Of a stretch of DNA of 47,882 bases, positions 1 through 6,996 are shown one piece after another (the stretch's first letter is position 1; each line of letters opens with the position of its first letter). Both the position numbers and the translations under genes were made by a program. The stretch lies in assembly GCA_964568395.1 (NCBI GenBank), contig CAZMPN010000015.1, forward strand, positions 1-47,882, read 5' to 3'. Below the pieces are notes generated by a model. It did not search any database, was not told where the DNA came from, and was given only the letters and a program-made list of their open reading frames with translations. The DNA is from UBA6016 sp964568395. Its GTDB lineage: Bacteria; Campylobacterota; Campylobacteria; Campylobacterales; UBA6016.

Positions 1-124
1 TTGGAAGCGGGATTGGTCCGATCAGTTCCGAACCAGTTCTTTTTACTGCATCGATGATTGCCGATACAGATTTGTCAAGAACTCTGTTGTCGTAAGCTCT
101 AAGCTTGAGTCTCAATTTTTCCAT
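1..124 (-). CDS. rpsJ: 30S ribosomal protein S10, N-terminal part only
   Basis: The leftward frame starts at ATG 124 and runs off the window edge, giving about 41 residues beginning MEKLRLKLRAYDNRVLDKSV. This is the conserved start of ribosomal protein S10, a small-subunit protein that also serves as the NusE antitermination factor. S10 is normally the first gene of the S10 ribosomal protein operon, and the strong promoter immediately upstream (186-214) fits that position. The ribosome-binding site is AAGGG about ten bases before the ATG. The C-terminal half lies outside the window. Identity is very secure; only the 3' end is missing. Confidence 0.95.
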   Translation of the reverse strand, partial: MEKLRLKLRAYDNRVLDKSVSAIIDAVKRTGSELIGPIPLP

Positions 125-185
125 TGCGGTATACCCTTGTTTAAAGAACTTATAAGCCATCTCTGACTTACAATTTGAGAGCGAA

Positions 186-214
186 ATTATACTCAAAATT
201 TTAGGCAGAGTCAA
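186..214 (-). promoter_or_regulatory. sigma-70 promoter of rpsJ / S10 operon
   Basis: On the minus strand there is TTGACT (209-214), a 17-base spacer and a perfect TATAAT (186-191). Transcription would start near position 179, leaving a leader of about 55 bases before the rpsJ ATG. This is one of the best promoter matches in the window, as expected for a ribosomal protein operon. It shares a 185-base intergenic region with the rightward ATPase gene, whose own promoter is unclear (possible TACAAT at 278-283). Confidence 0.8.
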
Positions 215-309
215 GTAAAAACAAGGGTTCTTTCAAGTGTGCCTATAAAAACTTATCCTTTTTAAAAGGAAAAAGACTACAATAACCGAAAAACATTAGA
301 GGAAAATTT

Positions 310-1407
310 TTGGAAATTTTTGAGCAACTTTTGGCGGAGACGCCAAAAAAAGTTTCCTACGGACAAAGAAAGATTATTTTGCCCGAAGATAGAAATATTT
401 TCCTTTGCGGCCCGGCAAAATGCGGCAAGACGAGTATCGCCCTGCTGCACGCATCCGAAAAAAAAGAGGGATACATATATATAGACCTTGCCGACCTCAG
501 AATAGATAAGCTGGATTTTGCGGCCGCCTATGATTTTGCAAAAGCAAAAAAACTCTCCACCGTCATTTTTGACGGCGTGTCTGATTTTTTGGTAGAGGCT
601 CCCGATTTTGTGCAGACGATAGCGATATCCGATTTGCCTTTACAAAAAGAGGGGTTTGAGCCGCTATACGTAAACGGTCTGGATTTTGAGGAGTATCTCA
701 GCTTCGAGGGCGCCAGCCACGGAAAAAAAGAGAGCGAGTTTGAAGAGGAAGCGATAGCGCACCTGTTCGCAGAGTTCATCAAAGACGGCTCGCTACCAAA
801 GACAGTGTCGCTGAACGAATTCGAAAAGTCCAGATATAGGCACGACTGCATTTTGTCGATTGCGCAAAATGAGACCCAAAGGGTTATTTTGACTGAGTTT
901 TTGAGAAAAACCTCCATGAAATTTTCGTTTTTACAGGTATTTACCGCACTAAAGAGCAAAATAAAGATATCGAAAGATTTTTTCTACTCCTATACGCAAA
1001 AGCTATCGGAGACAAAAACGCTATTTTTCGTAGAGAAGCTGCATCAAAAAAACTCTCCTAAAAAAATATATGCGTATGATTTTGCCCTAAAAACAGCCGT
1101 GGAGTTTAAAAAAGATTTTCCGGGTATATTCGAGAATATGGTTTTTTTAGAGCTAAACTCCAGAGGATATGAGGTTTTTTATACCGACGAGGCCGGGCTT
1201 TTTGCGCCGGAACTGGAAAAAACGTTTTTAGCCAAACCGTTTATCTCCATGGAGGATGAAAAAACAATATCCAGGCTGGTTAAAAAAACTTTAGAAATCG
1301 GCATAAGAGACGTAGAGATAGTTACCATTAGCGCAGAATTCTCGCTTGAGCAGGGCGGAATAAACATACAGGCTATCCCATTTTGGCAATGGGCGCTTAG
1401 CCTCTAA
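310..1407 (+). CDS. AAA+ ATPase of the COG1373 (AAA_14/DUF4143-like) type
   Basis: A 365-residue predicted soluble protein starting at TTG 310, supported by a GAGGAAAA ribosome-binding site 5-6 bases upstream. The P-loop GPAKCGKT is at residues 34-41 and a Walker B-like strand (TVIFDG) near residue 90. The C-terminal third has the pattern of COG1373 ATPases: an FENMVFLELNSRGYEV segment near residues 270-290 and a terminal IPFWQWAL, which in this family belongs to a nuclease-like DUF4143 fold. The biological role of the family is poorly defined. The gene ends nine bases before rnhB and is probably cotranscribed with it. ATPase activity is a sound inference; the substrate is unknown. Confidence 0.75.
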   Translation: MEIFEQLLAETPKKVSYGQRKIILPEDRNIFLCGPAKCGKTSIALLHASEKKEGYIYIDLADLRIDKLDFAAAYDFAKAKKLSTVIFDGVSDFLVEAPDFVQTIAISDLPLQKEGFEPLYVNGLDFEEYLSFEGASHGKKESEFEEEAIAHLFAEFIKDGSLPKTVSLNEFEKSRYRHDCILSIAQNETQRVILTEFLRKTSMKFSFLQVFTALKSKIKISKDFFYSYTQKLSETKTLFFVEKLHQKNSPKKIYAYDFALKTAVEFKKDFPGIFENMVFLELNSRGYEVFYTDEAGLFAPELEKTFLAKPFISMEDEKTISRLVKKTLEIGIRDVEIVTISAEFSLEQGGINIQAIPFWQWALSL

Positions 1408-1416
1408 GGGAGAGAG

Positions 1417-1965
1417 ATGATTATTTGCGGAATCGACGAGGCGGGACGCGGACCTTTGGCCGGACCGCTCTGTTTTGCGGGGTGCATTCTACTGAAAAAA
1501 CTGGACGGGCTGAACGACTCCAAAAAACTAAGCGACAAGAAAAGAGAGGAGCTGTTCGAAACTATAGTTGAAAATTCGCAACATCATATAGTGTGGCATA
1601 GCGCAACAGAGATAGACAAGCTAGGGATATCCACATGCATTAAACGCTCTTTATTGGAGATAAAAAACGCGCTTAAGGCGGACAGATATATATTTGACGG
1701 CAACAGCCGCTTCGGAGTGGACGGCTTGGAGACATTAATAAAAGCCGACACGCTGCTAGAAGAGGCGATGGCGGCCAGCATACTTGCCAAAGTAAGCAGG
1801 GACAGGTTTATGACCAAGATAGATTGCGAATATCCGCAGTACGGCTTTGCAAAACACAAAGGATACGGTACCGCCGAACATATAGAGATGATAAGAAGAT
1901 ACGGCCCTTGCGAGATCCACAGGGAGAGCTACAAACTAAAGAGCCTACAGCCATCCCTTTTTTAA
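1417..1965 (+). CDS. rnhB: ribonuclease HII
   Basis: A 182-residue cytoplasmic endonuclease that cuts the RNA strand of RNA-DNA hybrids and removes misincorporated ribonucleotides. The N-terminal GIDEAGRGPLAGP motif supplies catalytic Asp7 and Glu8, YIFDGN supplies Asp94, and Asp111 precedes the AASILAKVSRD motif, completing the type 2 RNase H active site. Length is normal for a compact RNase HII. The start ATG follows AAGGGAGAGAG at good spacing. It lies nine bases after the ATPase gene and overlaps the converging lipoprotein gene by four bases at the stop codons, with no terminator visible between them. Confidence 0.96.
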   Translation: MIICGIDEAGRGPLAGPLCFAGCILLKKLDGLNDSKKLSDKKREELFETIVENSQHHIVWHSATEIDKLGISTCIKRSLLEIKNALKADRYIFDGNSRFGVDGLETLIKADTLLEEAMAASILAKVSRDRFMTKIDCEYPQYGFAKHKGYGTAEHIEMIRRYGPCEIHRESYKLKSLQPSLF

Positions 1966-2345
1966 CGCCACTCCACTATGGCATGCAGCTTGCCGTTCGT
2001 ATCTTTTTGGAGCCTATAGAACAAAGAAAACTCCTGGGCGTTGCGAAAACGCAGTTTTGCGCTGCATTCGCTATAGGCGTCTGTTTCGTTAAGACTCTTG
2101 ATCTCCAAAAGCACAGGTCCGTACTCGCTATAGTTGAACTCGACCATCTTTCTTTCATCGTCGGACAATACCGTAGGCCACTCATCTCCTATGGCCAAAC
2201 TGTTTAGTTTTGTCGCCAACTCTCTTTTGACGGTCTTTTCCACGGACTCCATCACCAGCTCCTTGCTCTTGCTTGAGTCGCATTTTGGCTTATTCGAGCA
2301 TCCGGCAAATAAAAGCGTAAGACACAAAAGCGCTATCTTATACAC
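1962..2345 (-). CDS. small lipoprotein of unknown function
   Basis: A 127-residue protein starting at GTG 2345, preceded by a strong GGGGGAG ribosome-binding site. The N-terminus is a lipoprotein signal peptide with lipobox LFAGC and lipidated Cys16, so the mature protein is expected to be membrane-anchored and periplasm- or surface-facing. The rest is charged and contains two further cysteines (near residues 22 and 93), possibly a disulfide. Glu69-Phe-Asn71-Tyr-Ser73 fits the bacterial PglB N-glycosylation sequon. I do not recognise the family. The gene is monocistronic, divergent from ribE, with its own promoter. Confidence 0.8.
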   Translation of the reverse strand: MYKIALLCLTLLFAGCSNKPKCDSSKSKELVMESVEKTVKRELATKLNSLAIGDEWPTVLSDDERKMVEFNYSEYGPVLLEIKSLNETDAYSECSAKLRFRNAQEFSLFYRLQKDTNGKLHAIVEWR

Positions 2346-2377
2346 TGCTAACTCCCCCTTCTGGCGGCTTTTTGTTT

Positions 2378-2406
2378 ATTGTAGCCCCAAAATGCTTCCG
2401 CTTCAA
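2378..2406 (-). promoter_or_regulatory. sigma-70 promoter of the lipoprotein gene
   Basis: Minus-strand TTGAAG (2401-2406), 17-base spacer, TACAAT (2378-2383). A start site near 2371 gives a leader of about 26 bases including the GGGGGAG ribosome-binding site. Elements and spacing are good, but no transcription data are available. Confidence 0.6.
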
Positions 2407-2434
2407 AATTAAAACAACCATATAACTACGATTT

Positions 2435-2443
2435 TGGTATCAT
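2435..2443 (+). promoter_or_regulatory. extended -10 promoter of ribE
   Basis: TGGTATCAT matches the TGnTATAAT extended -10 element that Campylobacterota favour over a conserved -35. It lies about 21 bases before the ribE ATG, so the leader would be short. No recognisable FMN riboswitch fits in the 119-base intergenic region. Confidence 0.55.
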
Positions 2444-2464
2444 AAAAATAAAAACAAGGCAAAG

Positions 2465-3073
2465 ATGTTTACCGGACTAATAAGAGAATTTGCGACAGTA
2501 AAGAGCTTTAGCGGCGAAAAGCTGACGCTAAAATCAAACTACAAACCAAAAATCGGCGACAGTATAGCCATCAACGGCGCATGTCTGACGGTCACGGAGG
2601 TTGCGTGGGGCGGCTTTAGCGTAGAGCTTTCGCACGAGAGCCAGAAGATATTGGCTACCGAAAACCTCAGAGGCAGAGTGCATATGGAGCCTGCTATGCA
2701 GATGGGCGACAGGTTTGAGGGGCACGTAGTGCAGGGGCACGTGGATTGCGTGGGCGAGATAACGAGGATAGACAGGAGCTCGAAGTCGTACGACTACTAT
2801 ATCAAGGTGCCGGAGAAATTCTTGCCGCTGCTGCCGCCAAAGGGTTCGGTGACTATAGACGGCGTGAGTCTAACTATCAATGAGTGCATGGATGACGGGT
2901 TTCGTCTGACTATAATTCCCCACACGCTACAGACCACGCTTTTTGGAGATTACAAAGTCGGCAGACGAGTAAACGTCGAGACCGATATGTTCGCAAGGTA
3001 TCTGGCGCATATGTTCAACCGTAAAAACTCTCTTAGCTGGGACGATATAGAGAAAATTCAGGCCCTATACTAG
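2465..3073 (+). CDS. ribE: riboflavin synthase, alpha chain
   Basis: A 202-residue enzyme that dismutates two 6,7-dimethyl-8-ribityllumazine molecules to riboflavin in the last step of vitamin B2 synthesis. It begins with the diagnostic MFTGLI, and the second lumazine-binding barrel starts around EGHVVQGHVDCVGEI near residues 85-100; the two homologous barrels and C-terminal trimerisation helix match the usual length of about 200. The start is fixed by the MFTGLI motif and a nearby AAGGC. It is followed after eight bases by the flhX-like gene. Confidence 0.96.
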   Translation: MFTGLIREFATVKSFSGEKLTLKSNYKPKIGDSIAINGACLTVTEVAWGGFSVELSHESQKILATENLRGRVHMEPAMQMGDRFEGHVVQGHVDCVGEITRIDRSSKSYDYYIKVPEKFLPLLPPKGSVTIDGVSLTINECMDDGFRLTIIPHTLQTTLFGDYKVGRRVNVETDMFARYLAHMFNRKNSLSWDDIEKIQALY

Positions 3074-3081
3074 GAAAAACC

Positions 3082-3360
3082 ATGCTAACACCGAAAGCGG
3101 CGGCTCTCAAATACGAAAAGGAAAACGATAAGGTTCCGACCGTAATAGCCAAAGGCAAGGGAGTGATAGCGGAAAAGATTATCGCCAAAGCTTCCGAAGT
3201 CGGCATCCCGCTTTTCAAAAACGAACTACTGGCCGATTCGCTATTAAACGTGGAGATAGACAGGGAGATTCCTCCCGCTCTTTATAAGGCGGTTGTGGAG
3301 GTCTTCGTATGGCTTGCAAAAAATGAGGACGCAGCAAGCGCCAAAAAAACGCTACTCTGA
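3082..3360 (+). CDS. flhX: FlhX: stand-alone FlhB C-terminal domain-like protein
   Basis: A 92-residue protein equivalent to the cytoplasmic C-terminal fragment of the flagellar export gate FlhB. The ALKYEKENDKVPTVIAKGKG segment and the later EIPPALYKAVVEVF segment align with FlhB after its autocleavage point. The gene begins exactly where the FlhB NPTH cleavage motif would lie (MLTP here), so it cannot self-cleave and behaves as a pre-cut fragment. Such FlhX/FlhB2 proteins are known in Helicobacter and relatives, where they can substitute for the FlhB C-terminus in flagellar export. AGGAAAAACC precedes the ATG. The 3' end overlaps the converging response-regulator gene by nine bases. Confidence 0.85.
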   Translation: MLTPKAAALKYEKENDKVPTVIAKGKGVIAEKIIAKASEVGIPLFKNELLADSLLNVEIDREIPPALYKAVVEVFVWLAKNEDAASAKKTLL

Positions 3361-3855
3361 TTTTTTCAGCAGCGCTATTTCCTCTTCAAGTGTTTTTATC
3401 TTATCTTTTAGGCTTTTTATATCGTCTTGGAGTCCACACGCTTCCATATCCGCCCGCTTAACTTTTTGTATAATATCGCATAGCGTTTGCACCAAAATCT
3501 CGTAACTTACCGGCTTTTTCAAGAATGCATCCGCTCCGTTCGGGAACTTAGGCACCAAAAAATCGGAAAAATCATAGGCGGAAATCACCAAAATAGGCAC
3601 GTCAGGCTCTATGGCGCGTATATGCGCCATCATATCCTCGCCCTCCATGACCGGCATTACGATATCCGTTATAACCATATCGTGTTTATGTCTTTCAAAC
3701 AGCTCGACACCCTCTTTGCCGTTTTTTGCTGCGTCTACGGAGAGAAAAAACTTTTTTAGAAAATCTACGGTCTCTTCCCTGACATGCTTTTCATCTTCCA
3801 CATATAATACGCTGACGTCCTTCGCAAGCTCTTTTAGTTGTGCGGCACATTTCAT
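3352..3855 (-). CDS. single-domain response regulator with C-terminal coiled coil
   Basis: A 167-residue two-component receiver. Residues 15-130 form the REC domain: acidic pair Glu20/Asp21 in LYVEDE, phosphoacceptor Asp64 in MVITDIVMP, and the conserved Lys in FLKKPVS. There is no DNA-binding or enzymatic output. Residues 131-167 are a heptad-like charged helix (IKSLKDKIKTLEEEIALLKK), a probable coiled coil for dimerisation or partner binding. It is the last gene of the leftward kinase / GGDEF-regulator / regulator unit and its receiver closely resembles that of the neighbour, so both may be phosphorylated by the adjacent kinase. Confidence 0.88.
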   Translation of the reverse strand: MKCAAQLKELAKDVSVLYVEDEKHVREETVDFLKKFFLSVDAAKNGKEGVELFERHKHDMVITDIVMPVMEGEDMMAHIRAIEPDVPILVISAYDFSDFLVPKFPNGADAFLKKPVSYEILVQTLCDIIQKVKRADMEACGLQDDIKSLKDKIKTLEEEIALLKKSE

Positions 3856-3864
3856 AAAAACATC

Positions 3865-5163
3865 CTATCCCATCTCTATTTTTTCATATTTTCGTTTCAC
3901 TTTGGCGAAATAATCGTCTGCGTTCACAAAGCCGTAGTAGTCAAATACCGTAGTACCCAGGGTAGAGTGTATAGTCTCATTTTCGCTGGAGAGATGGTCC
4001 GGCAGATGCGAAGAGACGTCGATAGACGCTATAAACTCCGATATCTTATCTATATCGTTCCTGTCGCATATAATAATATAAAAATTTTTATCGAAATTGG
4101 CGACAAACGGTCTTTTTTTGAACTCTTTATGGGTGAGCGTATGCAGCAGATCCTCCGCCGTATTTTTCTCGACCAAAACACCGTGCTCCTTGCCGTGCCA
4201 TGCGATGATATGGTCTAGATTTTTGATATAAAAAATAATGGTACCGAACTCTTTACGGCTTTTTATAAGCTCTTCTACGACCTCTTTTAGCGCCTCTTTG
4301 TTGGGAAGCCCGGTAAAAGGATTCGTATGGAGTTTTTTTGAGAGCTCCTCTATGTCTTTTTCTATCTCTGTTATGTCGGTCAGAGAGAGTACATATTTTA
4401 CCCCTTGCAATAACGCGGTATGTTTGATAAGAAAAATCCTAGGCTCCATATTGCGGCCTCTGTCTTTTATGACAACCTTATGGACGTCAAACGGATTGCG
4501 CTCCATGCAGTCTATGATGTCTGTCCCGACGTCATGCCCGCACCCGAAGCCGAGCTTTTTTTCTATTTTTTCGCCCACGTCCTTGATATATGCGCCGTCA
4601 ACGTCGTTAAATCCGAACAGCGCCGCAAAGGCGCTATTCATCATCACTATTTTTTTGTTTTCTATGACGGCTATCTGGTTATCGACAAAGTTTAGTATCG
4701 CCTCTATCTCTTTTGCTTTAGATACTAGCTCCGATTCGAGCCTCTTGTTGCTGGCCGCTATATACAGATGCCTGGAAATATTGTATAGCATGATCAAAAA
4801 CTGTTTGTTGTTTATAGGCTTCATAACAAACTTGTCTATGCCTATATTGATGAGATCCATCAGGTTGTCCACCTCGTTATAGGCGGACGTTACGACTATT
4901 ATCTGCTCTTCGTTCAGCTCTTTTATGCGGCGGGCAAACTCTATGCCGTCCATGTGCGGCATGACTATATCGGTAATGACTATATCGTATCTGTCCCGCC
5001 CAAAAAGCTCAAGCCCCTCCTGCCCGTCTTTTGCCGTATCTATGACCGGAAAGAACTTGGATAGAAAAATCTTTATCTGTTCCTTTATGGGTTCGTCATC
5101 CTCCACATAGAGGACCTTTAGGTCTTTCGCATACTCTTTTAACGATAGAATATTAATATCCAT
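3865..5163 (-). CDS. response regulator with PAS and degenerate GGDEF domains
   Basis: A 432-residue signalling protein. The REC domain (residues 15-130) has the acidic pair EDD, phosphoacceptor Asp65 in IVITDIVMPH, and Lys in FVMKPIN. A PAS-like segment follows (about 145-265, ending in LSLTDITEIEKDIEEL). The C-terminal 165 residues begin with the diguanylate-cyclase entry motif TGLPNKEAL, but the catalytic GGDEF loop is replaced by FDKNF and the expected DxD metal region is not preserved, so cyclase activity is unlikely; it may be a receptor or interaction module. Start ATG 5163 has AGGGGT six bases upstream. It sits 12 bases after the histidine kinase gene. Confidence 0.85.
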   Translation of the reverse strand: MDINILSLKEYAKDLKVLYVEDDEPIKEQIKIFLSKFFPVIDTAKDGQEGLELFGRDRYDIVITDIVMPHMDGIEFARRIKELNEEQIIVVTSAYNEVDNLMDLINIGIDKFVMKPINNKQFLIMLYNISRHLYIAASNKRLESELVSKAKEIEAILNFVDNQIAVIENKKIVMMNSAFAALFGFNDVDGAYIKDVGEKIEKKLGFGCGHDVGTDIIDCMERNPFDVHKVVIKDRGRNMEPRIFLIKHTALLQGVKYVLSLTDITEIEKDIEELSKKLHTNPFTGLPNKEALKEVVEELIKSRKEFGTIIFYIKNLDHIIAWHGKEHGVLVEKNTAEDLLHTLTHKEFKKRPFVANFDKNFYIIICDRNDIDKISEFIASIDVSSHLPDHLSSENETIHSTLGTTVFDYYGFVNADDYFAKVKRKYEKIEMG

Positions 5164-5175
5164 GGTTTACCCCTG

Positions 5176-6891
5176 TTATAAAGGTAGCTCTATACTAAAA
5201 ATAGCGCCCAAATCGCCGTTTTTTGCAATCAATCTGCCGCCGTGATGTTTTTCTACGATAATCTTCGCCATATAAAGACCGAGTCCGGTTCCCGATTTTT
5301 CGCTTTTTGTCGTAAAGTACGGATTAAATATCTTATCCGTTATAGAAGGATCGATTCCGCCGGCATTATCCTCCACTTCGACAAACACATATCCATCTTC
5401 ACGGTATCCGGTTCTGACCCTCACCAACGGCTCAATGACCTTGCGCTCCACCAATACGTCTTTCGCATTGTTTAGAATACTTAAAAAAGATTGAATCAAC
5501 TCGCCAGAGTAAGCCTCAACAAAAACGGCTTCCAAATTATCTTCAAAGGAGAGCCTGATGCCGTTATTCTCGTATGATCTCGAAATCATCTGCAGGGCTT
5601 TTTGCACGAGTTCTGATAGTGCCACCCCCTCTTTTTTCTTGTTAGGCTTGAAAAAATTTCTGAAATCATCGATGGTTTTTGAGAGGTACTGCACCTGTTC
5701 GGATATGCTGTCGAGATGGTTTTTAAAAACCGCCCTATCTATATTGTCCAGCTCTATATCGACGCTCATGTTGTTGGCGCTCATGCCTATGGCGGTTATA
5801 GGCTGTCGCCATTGGTGGGCGATCATGCTTATCATCTCCCCCATCGCCGCAAATCTAGACTGTATAATCAAAAGCTCGTCTTTTTTGACGAGCTGCTCTT
5901 CTGTCTCTTTTCTGGCCTGTATATCGTATATGGCGCCGACGTATCCGATATACTCGCCGGTCATCGAATAGAGAGGTTTGCCGTTGTCGCATACCCAGTG
6001 ATAGGTCCCGTCCACATGTCTTAGCCTATACTCCATCTGCCAGCTCTCTTGTTTTTCGGCTGCCTTCATATATGACGTATAGCAAGCCTGCGCGTCATCG
6101 GGATGCAACGTATTTATCCACCCCTCTCCGAGCTGGGTCTCCGACGTCGTTCCGGTAAAATCGTACCAAGCCTTATTGATATATTCGCAATTTCCGTTTA
6201 TATCGTTTTTCCACATCGGAAGAGGCATATTGTCGAGAATCCAGAGACAGTTTTGCTTGTCGCTCTCCAAATGTTTTTCATTCTCTTTTTGCCGGCTTAT
6301 ATTGCGTCCGACCAGATAGACCTTCGACGCATCCATGGAGCGCACCATCCTCCATGAGTGCCATGCGTATTTACCCTCTTGGTCGTAAAATCTGTTTTCA
6401 AAATCGACAGAGCGTTTGCCGGAAAATACCCTGTTTATCTCATCTTCCGTACCGTTTCTGTCGTCTATAAAAACAAAATTTATAAATTTCGTCTCATATA
6501 TCATGCTCTCGGAAAACGGCCAGCTCTTTAAAAACGCCTCATTGCATCCGAGCACCATTCCGCTTTTGCCGATAATCGCTATCTTGTCGAGCGTGGCGTC
6601 GAAAAAATTCAGCATATCCTGTTCCGCTTCGGTATGTTTGATTAGCGACGCTTTTAACTTCCTATTGTTGACGGTTATCAGGGCGAATATGATTATGGCG
6701 CCCAAAACGACAAAAAAAACAGACTTCAAAACCTCGAAATATCCATATTCGCCGTAGTTCCTGACAAATCTATGGAAAATATCGTCCGTAAAAAAGATCC
6801 ACACATACCCGGCGCTCAAATAAAAGAACGCTATAAATAACGGGTATCCGATATTACCGCATCCAGTTAGCTTGGGCAGTCTGTTTTTCAT
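5176..6891 (-). CDS. membrane PAS sensor histidine kinase
   Basis: A 571-residue kinase. I choose ATG 6891 because AAGG lies nine bases upstream; an in-frame TTG three codons earlier abuts the ribosome-binding site. Two N-terminal membrane segments (about residues 15-35 and 55-78) enclose a short periplasmic loop. Two PAS domains follow (about 90-205 and 215-335). The dimerisation helix carries phospho-His359 in MIAHQWRQP, and the C-terminal ATPase has the N box (ILNNAKDVL), G1 (DNAGGI), F box and G2 (GTGLGLYMAKIIVEKH). Two regulators lie downstream. Its kinase core closely matches the divergent neighbour, indicating local duplication. Confidence 0.92.
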   Translation of the reverse strand: MKNRLPKLTGCGNIGYPLFIAFFYLSAGYVWIFFTDDIFHRFVRNYGEYGYFEVLKSVFFVVLGAIIIFALITVNNRKLKASLIKHTEAEQDMLNFFDATLDKIAIIGKSGMVLGCNEAFLKSWPFSESMIYETKFINFVFIDDRNGTEDEINRVFSGKRSVDFENRFYDQEGKYAWHSWRMVRSMDASKVYLVGRNISRQKENEKHLESDKQNCLWILDNMPLPMWKNDINGNCEYINKAWYDFTGTTSETQLGEGWINTLHPDDAQACYTSYMKAAEKQESWQMEYRLRHVDGTYHWVCDNGKPLYSMTGEYIGYVGAIYDIQARKETEEQLVKKDELLIIQSRFAAMGEMISMIAHQWRQPITAIGMSANNMSVDIELDNIDRAVFKNHLDSISEQVQYLSKTIDDFRNFFKPNKKKEGVALSELVQKALQMISRSYENNGIRLSFEDNLEAVFVEAYSGELIQSFLSILNNAKDVLVERKVIEPLVRVRTGYREDGYVFVEVEDNAGGIDPSITDKIFNPYFTTKSEKSGTGLGLYMAKIIVEKHHGGRLIAKNGDLGAIFSIELPL

Positions 6892-6996
6892 TGCCGGCAA
6901 CCTTTAAAAATTATCTTTAGGCTACATTTATTTAGCTTATTTTATGGCAACATACAAAAACATTATCGTCAAAAAAACGACAAAGAGGCATAGGCA

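Noticed and set aside
256..270. TCCTTTTTAAAAGGA near-palindrome between rpsJ and the ATPase
   Set aside because: Low-complexity AT sequence; no T tract in a useful orientation and no match to a known operator.
1824..2207. A rightward open frame overlapping the end of rnhB and the lipoprotein gene
   Set aside because: Lies in the wrong frame of rnhB and antisense to a gene with lipobox, ribosome-binding site and promoter.
2346..2464. Possible FMN riboswitch upstream of ribE
   Set aside because: The promoter-like element lies only about 20 bases before the start codon and none of the conserved RFN-element segments is visible.
4238..4882. A 214-codon rightward open frame opposite the GGDEF regulator
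   Set aside because: Ser-rich reverse-frame composition and complete overlap with a well-supported receiver/PAS gene.
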